From Pedobacter ginsenosidimutans (GTDB taxonomy: Bacteria; Bacteroidota; Bacteroidia; Sphingobacteriales; Sphingobacteriaceae), in NCBI RefSeq assembly GCF_001442625.1, contig NZ_LMZQ01000001.1, positions 248,001 to 312,000 of the forward strand: a DNA stretch of 64,000 nt. The letters are read 5' to 3'. Below, one piece after another: positions 8,804 to 17,979 of this stretch. Each line of letters begins with the position of its first letter. Position 1 is the stretch's first letter. The notes beneath the pieces were generated by a model, which was not told the origin of the DNA, ran no database searches, and worked only from the letters and a program-made list of their open reading frames with translations. The position numbers were made by a program, and so were the translations under genes.

Positions 8804-10033
8804 CTATTTAATACGGTACACTGAAGGCATTTTATCGGCAAAAAGCACAAAACCATCATTTTTAAAAGCCATAAAATCACTAGCCGCAGGATGCCCGGTA
8901 TAGGGTGTCCAATAGGCATCTTTGGTATTTGCCCAAAGCAGCACATAAGCAAATTCCAGGTGCTGATTTTTCAGGGATTTTAGCAGTTGCTGCGTAAACC
9001 AATCTGTTTTGGTTAAGTTTTGCAGACCAGTTTCTGTCAGTGCTGCTAATTTATTATGTGCCTTTGCGTAATCGGAAACGATTTTAAATTTTGACGCTGC
9101 AATATCTGGCGAAACACCTGCTTTCATATCTTCATAATTATCGGTACCCACCAAATCTACGTATTCATCTCCAGGAAAATAAGTTAGATACTGGGTTTGG
9201 GAATTAAAATTCCGGTCTGGAGACCATGCATAAAGAAAATTCCTTACTCCCAAATCGTCCCGAAGGTATTTAACCGTGTACTGATACATGGCAATATATT
9301 CTGCGGCTGAGCAATGTCCATTTCCCCACCAGAACCAGCTGCCATCCATTTCATGAAAAGGGCGAAAAATAACGGGAATCAGTTTCCCATCTGCACCAAT
9401 AAGGGTTTTGGCATAATCTGCTACAATTTTTAACGAAGCCTTAAAAGTTTCGTTTGCCGATCCGCCGGGCAAAACCTGGTTAACTGCCGCAACCGGAGAA
9501 TCTGACCAATAAAACCCGCCCTTTGAAACCGGGTTTGCATAATGCCAGCAATAGGTATTTATTCCTCCACGGTTGTAAGCCTCGATGGTGAGGGTGCGGG
9601 CAATCGATTTTTCGTAATCGAACCAGGCACCCGCTGCAAAATTTGTCATATGGATAAAATCGTGACCATAAACTGCAGGATAAACACCTGTAACCGTTTT
9701 AACATCACTTTGCGTGGAAGAAATCTCCGAAAACTGCTGCTCGTTAGCCCATTGCGATGCCGCACCTGTTACCCCTCTTTTCGTATCGTCCTGATGACCA
9801 AAAAGAATATTGTTTTTTGCAATCTGTTTCAGGTTATAGAAAAGGGAAGCGGTTTCGTCTGTTGCATTTTTATCTACCAACCAGGTTTTAACCGCTGGTA
9901 AATCCGTTGCAGTGGTAACTGGCAAAACAGGGACTACAGTTGGGTTTTCAACGGTCTCTTCTCCATTCTTTTTACAGGAAAAGAATGCAATAGCAGCCAT
10001 TGCAACTCCGAAGCATATATTTTTTAGGTTCAT
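8804..10033 (-). CDS. GH26 beta-mannanase, lipoprotein
   Basis: This 409-residue GH26 enzyme has an SPII signal: AMAAIAFFSCKK with lipidated Cys20. A low-complexity Pro/Val/Thr linker (residues 28-48) follows, as expected for a lipoprotein displayed at the cell surface. GH26 motifs: ILFGHQDDTKRGV, YPAVYGHDF, YCWHYANPVSKGG, FRPFHEMDGSWFWWG with acid/base Glu228, and LTETGLQ with nucleophile Glu334. It would make the first cuts in extracellular mannan, producing oligosaccharides for the SusC/SusD pair. It lies 25 bases downstream of the GH5_7 gene and is a paralogue, not a close copy, of the GH26 at 5592-6713. Confidence 0.92.
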   Translation of the reverse strand: MNLKNICFGVAMAAIAFFSCKKNGEETVENPTVVPVLPVTTATDLPAVKTWLVDKNATDETASLFYNLKQIAKNNILFGHQDDTKRGVTGAASQWANEQQFSEISSTQSDVKTVTGVYPAVYGHDFIHMTNFAAGAWFDYEKSIARTLTIEAYNRGGINTYCWHYANPVSKGGFYWSDSPVAAVNQVLPGGSANETFKASLKIVADYAKTLIGADGKLIPVIFRPFHEMDGSWFWWGNGHCSAAEYIAMYQYTVKYLRDDLGVRNFLYAWSPDRNFNSQTQYLTYFPGDEYVDLVGTDNYEDMKAGVSPDIAASKFKIVSDYAKAHNKLAALTETGLQNLTKTDWFTQQLLKSLKNQHLEFAYVLLWANTKDAYWTPYTGHPAASDFMAFKNDGFVLFADKMPSVYRIK

Positions 10034-10058
10034 GAATAGTTGGTTTATGGGGGCTGGA

Positions 10059-11366
10059 TTACTTTTTCAAATAGGTTTGTACAGTTTTCCAGGTAGATTT
10101 ATCCGAATCGAAAACAGCATTTAACCCTTGCTCTTCCTGCGGGGGATCGCCAGAGAATTCATCGCCGTCTTTCCAGAACAACTGTCCTGGTATAGGTCTT
10201 GATGTTCCTCCAAATGCCCAAAAATTACAGCCCGCAATTGCACCTTTATTCTTCCGGCTATCTGCCCACAATGCGAAAATATTTCCGAAATATTCATCCC
10301 GCAATTTGGTCGTTGATGATGGATCAAAAGCATGCCCATCTCTTGGCAGGCCAAACTCCTCAATTACAAGCGGTTTATTTAATTGCCGGGCAATGCTTTC
10401 ATGCCTATTAATGTAAGTAGCTGTTTTTTCAATAACCAAAGGTAGGTTTTCAGCCGTGGGTGCATCTTTAAACCAACCCCAGTTTTTAGGCCAGATGTGG
10501 ATAGTTAGATAATCAATACTTTTATTTGCGTGAATCTCCTTAAACAAATCCCAATTCTCATCAGTCCCCATAAAACCTTCGGTGCCTATAGTAACAAGAT
10601 GGTTCTTATCAATTGATTTAATAAAATTGGCAGTGGTAGAAATCCATTGTTTATAATTATCAATAGCATCAGTCCGCATTGGGCGGGGCTCATTTGCAAG
10701 CTCCCAGGCCATAATAGCAGGCTCATTAACATATTTTTTACCTGAGTAAGTATTTTTGTGCCCGAGTATAAATTTTAACTGCTTTTGATAATCGCTTTTA
10801 CAGGCTTCGCAACTATAAAACTTACTCGTATAATCGCGCTGCTCATCCCAATTTAACTTTCGTTTTAGCGTTTCATTATCAATCTGGCCGTTCCAGTTCA
10901 GGTATTGGAGAAAACCGCCGCTCCACTCCCAGTTATTGCTTAAAAACAAAACAGCATACATCTTGCGTTTTGCCATTTCTACCAATAAAAAATCCAATCC
11001 TTTTAAAAGTTCAGCATTAAAAACCAGATGCTGGGCCTGCAATGCGGGTTTAACACGATCAACCCCATTAATTTTTCCTTCGCCCTCTGAGCCAACCAGA
11101 ATACGGAGGTTATTTACACCCTGCGATTTCAAAAAATCAAGTTCACTGATCAATCTCTGTTTGCCTTTAATAGTGTCCTTTTGTAAAGCCAGTAATCCGC
11201 CATACCAGTAGTTTGCACCAACATAATAGTAAGGTGCTCCATTAATTACAAACTGGTGGCCAAGCGATTTAACAAAGGCTGATTTCTGAGCATTTGAAGC
11301 TGAAAAGGAAAGTATCAGCGTAAATAACAAAATAATCCTAAACATTCTTTTTTGAAAAAAATCCAT
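10059..11366 (-). CDS. GH5_7-like endo-beta-1,4-mannanase
   Basis: I place the start at the ATG at 11366 (MDFFQKRMFRIILLF), giving 435 residues with a Sec signal ending SASNAQ and no lipobox. An in-frame ATG at 11402 would force coding through a terminator-like hairpin; MFRII at 11345 is the other option. Motifs match the mannanase subfamily of GH5: FVINGAPYYYVGANYWYG, NNLRILVGSEG, PAIMAWELANEPRPM (acid/base Glu226), TIHIWPKNWGWF and PLVIEEFGLPRDG (nucleophile about Glu337). It is predicted to hydrolyse internal mannan bonds, probably in the periplasm. It follows the surface-binding protein gene in the operon. Confidence 0.9.
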   Translation of the reverse strand: MDFFQKRMFRIILLFTLILSFSASNAQKSAFVKSLGHQFVINGAPYYYVGANYWYGGLLALQKDTIKGKQRLISELDFLKSQGVNNLRILVGSEGEGKINGVDRVKPALQAQHLVFNAELLKGLDFLLVEMAKRKMYAVLFLSNNWEWSGGFLQYLNWNGQIDNETLKRKLNWDEQRDYTSKFYSCEACKSDYQKQLKFILGHKNTYSGKKYVNEPAIMAWELANEPRPMRTDAIDNYKQWISTTANFIKSIDKNHLVTIGTEGFMGTDENWDLFKEIHANKSIDYLTIHIWPKNWGWFKDAPTAENLPLVIEKTATYINRHESIARQLNKPLVIEEFGLPRDGHAFDPSSTTKLRDEYFGNIFALWADSRKNKGAIAGCNFWAFGGTSRPIPGQLFWKDGDEFSGDPPQEEQGLNAVFDSDKSTWKTVQTYLKK

Positions 11367-11392
11367 ATTCTTTTTTATTTCAGGGCATAAAA

Positions 11393-11431
11393 AACCCGGC
11401 ACATCACTCCTGTTTTATGACGGGCCGGGTT
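11393..11431 (-). terminator. Intra-operon hairpin with T-tract
   Basis: Read on the minus strand, an 8-bp stem (aacccggc / gccgggtt) encloses a 23-base loop and is followed by a run of six T. It lies between the stop of the TIG-domain gene (11447) and the proposed start of the GH5_7 gene (11366). It may partly terminate or stabilise the upstream susCD-TIG message, lowering expression of the hydrolases after it. Confidence 0.55.
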
Positions 11432-11446
11432 AAAGTTATTTTAGTT

Positions 11447-12643
11447 TTATTTTACAAGAATCCAATCATCAATATAAAAGCTTTCATCCTGCGCATCGGG
11501 TCCTTTAATCCAGAAACCCAAAGCATTTGAAGGCGATCCTGTAGCCCAAAGCCCTAATGTAGAAAGTGGAATTTTATAGTAGTTCCAAACATTTGCTTTA
11601 ACCGTTATCGGTGCAGACTGGTCTCCGTTTCCATAACCTCCGGCACGTTTATCACCAGTGATATATAAAGTATAATCCTGAGAACCGCCCTTGATGTAGA
11701 AAGATAAGTAGTTATAGCCTCCGGTACTAGGCAACCCCACATTCCAGTTGGCCACACCATTAGCACTCCAGTTACCTTTTGCATAATTAAGCTTTAGTGA
11801 TTTTACACCTGATTTTGCCGCTGCTGAAGATACTTCACCACTTCCCCAAAAATTGCCACTCCAATTTGTACCATAATCTTCAGTAAAGAACTTATAGGCC
11901 TGATCGAGATTAACATAAACCTGCTTTGGTGCAACCTGTCCTCCTGGATAAGTTAGCAGTAAGGTTGTAGAAGTGAGCGCAGAGCTTGGCATTTTAAGCG
12001 TTAATTCGGTATCGTTTTTAGTTAAAATTGTTGCTTTAGCAGTGGAGGTGCCCAGTTGAATATCGGTAACACTGGCAAGCCCGATACCGGTTAAAGTAAT
12101 TTCAGCGTTAGCAGAAAAATTATAGTTAGAAGCTTCTGTAACCGTTGGTGGAGGAAGTAATATCGAAAATTTATAATCCACCTTTCCGTAAAGGGTTGTA
12201 ACTGACAAAGTATTACTTTGGGTTGGCCCAGCAGGGGTGTTTTTTGGAATACCCACCAAAATTGTACTGTCTGAGCCCAGGGCTTTATTAAAATATACAG
12301 AAAGCCCATTAAACGAAACCGTGGTAACACTTGCTAAATTCGTACCTATAATGGCGTACATATTCTGCAGATTCCCATCGGTTGTTGTCGAATCCATTGC
12401 AACAACTTGAGGCGTAGTATTCGGAAAGGTAACTGATGTCGCTTTTCCATTCGCATCGTAAGTGGTGATGGTTGTTGTTAATTTACTATCGATGTAAGAT
12501 TTACTGATGGTACGTACCCTAGTAATGGTTGGCGCACCCTTTCCGCCTTCTGCATCATCTTTCTTACAAGATGCGATCCCCAAAGCTACCAATACAGATA
12601 ACAGAAACGGGATTATGCTTTTTTTATTCATTAATATTTTCAT
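11447..12643 (-). CDS. TIG/IPT-domain surface glycan-binding lipoprotein
   Basis: The protein is 398 residues, or 394 from the second Met (12631). Its SPII signal is LSVLVALGIASCKK, with Cys26 lipidated. Two immunoglobulin-like IPT/TIG domains follow at about residues 74-165 and 166-250; markers are YAIIGTNLASVTTVSFNG and ITLTGIGLASVTDIQLG. The C-terminal part (about 255-398) is aromatic-rich, with WSGNFWGSG, WSANGVANWNVGLP and FYIDDWILVK, like a beta-sandwich carbohydrate-binding domain. No catalytic residues are evident. It occupies the SusE-like place behind SusD and would hold mannan at the cell surface; that ligand is inferred from the operon. Confidence 0.85.
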   Translation of the reverse strand: MKILMNKKSIIPFLLSVLVALGIASCKKDDAEGGKGAPTITRVRTISKSYIDSKLTTTITTYDANGKATSVTFPNTTPQVVAMDSTTTDGNLQNMYAIIGTNLASVTTVSFNGLSVYFNKALGSDSTILVGIPKNTPAGPTQSNTLSVTTLYGKVDYKFSILLPPPTVTEASNYNFSANAEITLTGIGLASVTDIQLGTSTAKATILTKNDTELTLKMPSSALTSTTLLLTYPGGQVAPKQVYVNLDQAYKFFTEDYGTNWSGNFWGSGEVSSAAAKSGVKSLKLNYAKGNWSANGVANWNVGLPSTGGYNYLSFYIKGGSQDYTLYITGDKRAGGYGNGDQSAPITVKANVWNYYKIPLSTLGLWATGSPSNALGFWIKGPDAQDESFYIDDWILVK

Positions 12644-12681
12644 TTCTTTTCTTTTTAAATGTGATACCCCAAAACCATATT

Positions 12682-14292
12682 TTATTTAAAAGTGTAAGGT
12701 ACCGGCGGAAGGGCTAAAGCCGGATCGTTGGCAACTTCAGTAGCCGGGTAAGGCAACAGGAAATTTGCGTCGACAGGTGTAAAATATCCGTTTCCATATC
12801 TAACAGGAGGCGTGTCATTGCTTGAATCGCCCCTATCTTGTGCTTTAATAATTGCAATTGCTTTAGGATGGCTGGTTACATTAAAGCCATCAATACGGCA
12901 TAAATCAAACCAGTAATCGCCTTCGATTGCAAATTCAAGCCTGCGCTCTTTTAGCAGATCCTGAAAGGTAAATGATGATACAACGCCTAAACCTGCGCGT
13001 TGCCTGATGGTATTGAGGTATTTAACAGCCGTTACATCACTTGTACTGGCTGTTAAGGGCAAACCTGTTGGACTGCTTCCTACAGATGCGCCCAAAATTG
13101 CTTCCGCAGCAATTAGGTACATATCTGCTAAACGCAGCATATAAGTATTCATACCGGTAGACTGGAAAGCACTTTTACCCCCATTATCTGCTGGTGAACC
13201 GGTTACATATTTTTTGATCTGTGCATGTGTACCCTGAGAACCTGCATTTGCGGGAAGGGTGTAACCGCCACCGGCCTGATTCAGTTCGGGATAATAATCG
13301 CCAGGCAGCATAATGGTTGCTTTTCTTCTCTGATCATTTGAAGAGTAGGCATCAATCAGGTCAAAAGTTGGAGCCAGCACACCATAACCATCGCCGGTCT
13401 GTGTAATGGCAGAACTATAGGCTAACGAAGCCTGCATTCCATTTCCAAAACCATAACCACCATTTGACAGCCACTGTAGAGCGATGATAGATTCTTTATT
13501 ATTGTTGTTGGCAATCTTGAAAAGATCAGCATAAGTTCTGCCCGCAACGTCTACGCCAAACAGACCAAACTCATGGCTGTTGATCACTTTTTCTGCCTGG
13601 GCCTTTGCATTTGCATAATCCTGCATATACAGGTAAACTTTTGCCATCAATGCAGATGCCGAGCCACTGGAAACATGACCGCTACCCGCAACATTGGGCG
13701 TACAGTTCGCTTCACCAAATTTCAGATCGTTGATAATGAACTTATAAACATCTGTTACCGGATTTGTACGGATTGTTGATGGACTACCTACGAAATCAAG
13801 CGGATTTTCGATAATCGGAACATTTCCAAAAATCCTAACCAGATGAAAATAGGCCAGCGCCCTTAATACATGTGCTTCGCCCAGCGCATTGTTTACAACC
13901 GAAACAGGAACTGAGGCAGGAACCGTTGGAAGATTGTAGATTACGGCGTTAGACTGTGCAACCACGGTAAACAATGAGTTCCAGGCCGCACTTAATTCAA
14001 AGTTACCGTTTGAAACTGAAAAGTTTCCAAAGGCCTTCACATCATCCGAACCACTTCTTCCGTTACCGCTTGCCATTTCGGTTATTGCCCAGCTTACTTT
14101 TGTGTTCCAGCCAAACCATGGCGCGGCATAAAGTGCGTTTGTACTGGACTGAACCTGGGCCGCTGTGGTATAATACCCGCCAACGGTATATTGATCTTCC
14201 GGTGGCCGGTTAAAAAATTCTTTCTTACAACCTGTTGTAGATAAAGATACTAGGGTTGCCATTGCTATGATCTGTTTTATATATCGTTTCAT
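12682..14292 (-). CDS. SusD/RagB glycan-binding lipoprotein (mannan locus)
   Basis: This 536-residue SusD-family protein has a lipobox (SLSTTGCKKEFF, Cys22) for outer-membrane surface anchoring. The typical N-terminal segment FFNRPPEDQYTVGGYYTTAAQ, TPR-like helices (ALGEAHVLRALAYFHLVRIF, ALMAKVYLYMQDYANAKAQA) and the C-terminal SusD core (YMLRLADMYLIAAEA, KERRLEFAIEGDYWFDLCR) are all present. It forms the lid on the SusC barrel and delivers mannooligosaccharides to it. It lies 17 bases downstream of susC and 38 bases upstream of the TIG protein gene. Confidence 0.95.
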   Translation of the reverse strand: MKRYIKQIIAMATLVSLSTTGCKKEFFNRPPEDQYTVGGYYTTAAQVQSSTNALYAAPWFGWNTKVSWAITEMASGNGRSGSDDVKAFGNFSVSNGNFELSAAWNSLFTVVAQSNAVIYNLPTVPASVPVSVVNNALGEAHVLRALAYFHLVRIFGNVPIIENPLDFVGSPSTIRTNPVTDVYKFIINDLKFGEANCTPNVAGSGHVSSGSASALMAKVYLYMQDYANAKAQAEKVINSHEFGLFGVDVAGRTYADLFKIANNNNKESIIALQWLSNGGYGFGNGMQASLAYSSAITQTGDGYGVLAPTFDLIDAYSSNDQRRKATIMLPGDYYPELNQAGGGYTLPANAGSQGTHAQIKKYVTGSPADNGGKSAFQSTGMNTYMLRLADMYLIAAEAILGASVGSSPTGLPLTASTSDVTAVKYLNTIRQRAGLGVVSSFTFQDLLKERRLEFAIEGDYWFDLCRIDGFNVTSHPKAIAIIKAQDRGDSSNDTPPVRYGNGYFTPVDANFLLPYPATEVANDPALALPPVPYTFK

Positions 14293-14309
14293 ATCGATCT
14301 CTTTAAATG

Positions 14310-17300
14310 TTAAAACTGTGCGTTTAATCCAAATGTAATGGTACGTGGAATCGGATATCTACCCATGTCTATATTGGTATAAATCGGATTCTGGTTCAAC
14401 GAACCGATCTCGGGATCCAGACCTGAATATTTGGTAAATACATATAGATTCTGACCACTGGCAAAAACATTCAAACGGCTTAGCTTTGCATGCTTAATCC
14501 ATTTTTCAGGAAAAGTATAACCTAGCCTGATGTTCTGAACCCTTAAAAAGGAAGCACTTTCCAAAAAGCGGTCAGACATCACCAAGTTGTTGTTGGCTAT
14601 ACCACCCTTTGGTGCAGGGATATCAGAATTTGGATTGCCTGGACTCCAGAAATTGCTGGAAGAAGCCAGCTGATTGGTATATAGCCCCGAAAGTCCTGCG
14701 ATCTGATACTTTAATGCATTAAGGATTTTACCTCCATAGGATCCATTCAAAAAGATAGAAAGATCGAAGTTTTTATAAGTGAAGTTATTGGTAATACTGT
14801 AGGTAAAATCCGGATTCGGGTTACCCAGCGCAACCTGGTCATTCGCATCCACTTTACCATCACCGTTGGTATCCTCATACATTAGATCACCCAGGTAAAT
14901 CGAATTGGCAATTGAAGGATCGTTTGTAATCACTGCCGGCGATGTCCCCCCGGTTACGTTCTGAGGATGGGAAGCAATATACTGCAGGTCGGCAGTGTTT
15001 TTAATCACACCTTTAACTTTATAACCGAAGAACTCTCCTACAGGCCCGCCCTCGGTTGTTTTGGTTACAGGCAAACTGATAAAACTGCTGTTGATACTAC
15101 CAATTAATGCCGGAGAACCGTTTAAGGATACTACATTGTTTTTATATTTCGAAAAGATTAAAGTTGTATTCCATTTGAAATTGTCATTTACAATGTTCTT
15201 TGTATTGATACTGAATTCGAAGCCTTTATTTTCTATCTGGCCAGCATTGTAATAAGGCGATTTAATTGCAGCCACATCAGAGTATTCGGCTGGTCCTCCG
15301 AGCAGGAACGCCGGAAGTGGTTTTTGGAAAAGGAAGTTTTTAGAGTTTTTAATGTAGTAATCAAAACTGGCATCAATTCTTCCTTTAAATAAACTAAAAT
15401 CAACACCAGCACCTTTTTGAATGGCAGATTCCCAGGTTAAATCTAAATTGGCTACGTTGTTGGTTACAAAACCAGTACCCAAACCTGTGGCAACTGCCTT
15501 AATTGATGAACCATAAAGATAGTTGGGAATGTTCTGGTTTCCGGTTTCACCATAGTTTAACCTGATTTTAATATTATCGACTACAGATTTGGTGCTTTCC
15601 ATAAACGATTCTTCCGATAACCTCCAGGAAATAGCCGCAGCAGGGAAATAACCCACTTTGTGCCCTTCAGCAAATTTCGAAGATTTATCAGAGCGGATAC
15701 TTGCCGTGATACTGTATCTGTTATTATAGGTATAGATTGCCCTTGCCAGTAAAGATTCCATCACCTGACTGCCTTTGTTCTGATCGATCAGAGCGGTGGT
15801 CTGATCACCAAAACCAAGTGTCTGAATGGTATTTCCCGATGCAAAATTTTCTATTTTGTTCGAAACACCGCCCCAGGTGGCCTGCCAAACCTCATATCCG
15901 GCCAATGCGGTTAAATTGTGCTTGGTACCAAATGTATGTGCGTAGTTTAAATACTCTTTCCAGCCCCAATAAGTACTATTGGAGTTGTATTGATCAAGTC
16001 GTGCCGTCTGATTTGAAAATGCCCCCCATTGATAAGTTGGCTTAAAAGTTTGGGCTTCCGACCAGTTAAAATCCCCGTTCAGTTCCGAACGTAGGCTCAG
16101 GTCTTTAAAAATCTTTAAATCAGCATAAGCACTTCCGTTAATATTATTGCTCAACAAAGTGTTTGTGAGGCTTAAAGCCTGTGCAACCGGATTAACTGTA
16201 CCTTGCGCTAGCCCTCCTGCATCAAGCGTGGGCCCTGCAAAAGATCCATCCGCATTATAGATCGGATTATCCGGTGCACTGGAAAGTGCATTATAAACAA
16301 TCCCTGTATTACTGCCAAGGCCAATATTCTGGTTGGTCCGTGCCGCGCCGATTGTACTACCGATTTTTAGCCAGTCTTTTACCTGTCCGTTCACATTGGT
16401 ACGGAACGAGTAACGTTTGAAATCACTTCCAATAATGGTTCCTTCCTGCTTAAGGTAGCCTCCAGATACGTAATAATCGACACCGTCTTTTCCTCCCGAG
16501 AATGACAATTGATGATTCTGTTGAGGCGCTGTCTGAAAAATGGCGTCCTGCCAGTCTGTACCATGACCCAAAATACTTGGATCTGCAAACTCTATCCTTC
16601 TCTGCAAACCAAACTTATCGGCCAATGCATTTTGAAGATTCGCGAATTGCTTTAGATCCATCATATCCAAAAACTTACCCTGCTCCTGAAAACCATAATA
16701 ACCATCATAACTGATCTTAGCACTACCATTTTTTCCACGTTTAGTAGTTACAATAACTACCCCATTAGCACCACGGCTACCGTAAATAGCCGTTGCAGAA
16801 GCATCTTTTAATATATCGATTGATTCTATATCGTTGGGATTGATCCTTGAAAGTGGGCTCACGCCTGTTTCTTCCTGACCACCGCCGGTCCGGGTCAATT
16901 GGGGAGACCTTCCGTTTCCGCTTTTATTGGTTGCATCTCCCAGGATAGGTACACCATCGATAACATATAAAGGCTCACTGCCCCCAAATGAAGTAATACC
17001 ACGGATACGCACAGAAGTTGCGCTACCAGGGCCGCCAGAATTTTGCGTAATGGTAACACCTGCAGCTTTACCCTGAATCAGCTGATCTAAACTTGGCTGG
17101 GGAATATTTGCAATATCCTTTGCCAGAACTGAAGACACCGAACCATTAACATCCTGACGTTTCTGTGTACCGTAACCTATTACCACAACATCCGACAAGG
17201 CAGTTGATGCTGATTTTAAGTTAACATCGATCTGTTTTTTGGTGCCGATTACGATTTCCTGACTTGTTGAACCGATAAAGCTATACACTAAAACTGTTCC

Positions 17301-17513
17301 GCTGGCAGGTACCGTAATTGTATACTTTCCATCAATATTGGTACTGGTTGCTACAGCGGTTCCTTTTACCATAACACCTACTCCAGGTAAGGTTGTACCT
17401 TTTTCATCATAAACTGTTCCTGTGATAACCCTGGAGGCATTTTGCGCAGAGACCCTGGTTAGAAAGCCCATACACATCACAAACAGAATTACTATTCGTA
17501 AAGTTGTACTCAT
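14310..17513 (-). CDS. SusC/RagA TonB-dependent transporter (mannan locus)
   Basis: The 1067-residue outer-membrane barrel has a Sec signal ending RVSAQ. It is followed directly by a carboxypeptidase-D regulatory-like domain (VITGTVYDEKGTTLPGVGVM, about residues 29-110), a TonB box/plug start (ALSDVVVIGYGTQKR) and the plug motif DASATAIYGSRGANGVVIVT. The C terminus ends in the aromatic strand TITFGLNAQF. It lacks an N-terminal STN domain, unlike the two other SusC proteins in the window, so it is not expected to signal to a FecR/sigma pair. It would import mannooligosaccharides with the SusD encoded next. It is the first gene of the operon. Confidence 0.95.
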   Translation of the reverse strand: MSTTLRIVILFVMCMGFLTRVSAQNASRVITGTVYDEKGTTLPGVGVMVKGTAVATSTNIDGKYTITVPASGTVLVYSFIGSTSQEIVIGTKKQIDVNLKSASTALSDVVVIGYGTQKRQDVNGSVSSVLAKDIANIPQPSLDQLIQGKAAGVTITQNSGGPGSATSVRIRGITSFGGSEPLYVIDGVPILGDATNKSGNGRSPQLTRTGGGQEETGVSPLSRINPNDIESIDILKDASATAIYGSRGANGVVIVTTKRGKNGSAKISYDGYYGFQEQGKFLDMMDLKQFANLQNALADKFGLQRRIEFADPSILGHGTDWQDAIFQTAPQQNHQLSFSGGKDGVDYYVSGGYLKQEGTIIGSDFKRYSFRTNVNGQVKDWLKIGSTIGAARTNQNIGLGSNTGIVYNALSSAPDNPIYNADGSFAGPTLDAGGLAQGTVNPVAQALSLTNTLLSNNINGSAYADLKIFKDLSLRSELNGDFNWSEAQTFKPTYQWGAFSNQTARLDQYNSNSTYWGWKEYLNYAHTFGTKHNLTALAGYEVWQATWGGVSNKIENFASGNTIQTLGFGDQTTALIDQNKGSQVMESLLARAIYTYNNRYSITASIRSDKSSKFAEGHKVGYFPAAAISWRLSEESFMESTKSVVDNIKIRLNYGETGNQNIPNYLYGSSIKAVATGLGTGFVTNNVANLDLTWESAIQKGAGVDFSLFKGRIDASFDYYIKNSKNFLFQKPLPAFLLGGPAEYSDVAAIKSPYYNAGQIENKGFEFSINTKNIVNDNFKWNTTLIFSKYKNNVVSLNGSPALIGSINSSFISLPVTKTTEGGPVGEFFGYKVKGVIKNTADLQYIASHPQNVTGGTSPAVITNDPSIANSIYLGDLMYEDTNGDGKVDANDQVALGNPNPDFTYSITNNFTYKNFDLSIFLNGSYGGKILNALKYQIAGLSGLYTNQLASSSNFWSPGNPNSDIPAPKGGIANNNLVMSDRFLESASFLRVQNIRLGYTFPEKWIKHAKLSRLNVFASGQNLYVFTKYSGLDPEIGSLNQNPIYTNIDMGRYPIPRTITFGLNAQF

Positions 17514-17979
17514 AATGTTTATATTTAGTTATTATTTGTTAACTCAAATTTAACAGCAATGTTAATCGCTTTTATAGTATTATTTTAACTTATAATAATC
17601 TAAAAAACACTATAATATAAATAAATAAAAGCTTAAAATAATCATTATCAACTAATTTAACCGATTATACGATTACAGTAAGCCTATACTTTTTTCTCCC
17701 AAATTAATTAATTATTGATACTATTTTGCTTATACCGACATAAAAGTCTTCCTGACTATACATAATGAATGCAGCCAGTTATATGTAAATCAAGTAAAAT
17801 ACCTTTTAAAACAGCTAAAAGCAATCCGTTGCAAAAAGAAAACAATTAAGCACAATAGCCCCTTCGGTTTTGGTCTTGTTAATTATACTTTCCAAACATT
17901 TGATGATAGTTTTCTGTCCTTTAGCCATTAAGATTTTTTGTTTCTATATTATTGTGGTACCCAAAATATAAATCCAACA
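17514..17979. promoter_or_regulatory. Divergent promoter region between susC and CE2 gene
   Basis: This A/T-rich spacer of about 466 bases must hold promoters for both the mannan operon and the deacetylase. On the minus strand, taaatttg (17545-17552), 32 bases before the susC ATG, fits the Bacteroidota -7 consensus TAnnTTTG. I could not find a convincing -33 TTTG at the right distance. No symmetrical operator stands out. No coding stretch is visible. Confidence 0.4.

Noticed and set aside
8797..8952. N-terminal extension of the GH5_2 gene
   Set aside because: It would overlap the end of the GH26 lipoprotein gene in another frame and bury the clear signal peptide that starts at 8796.
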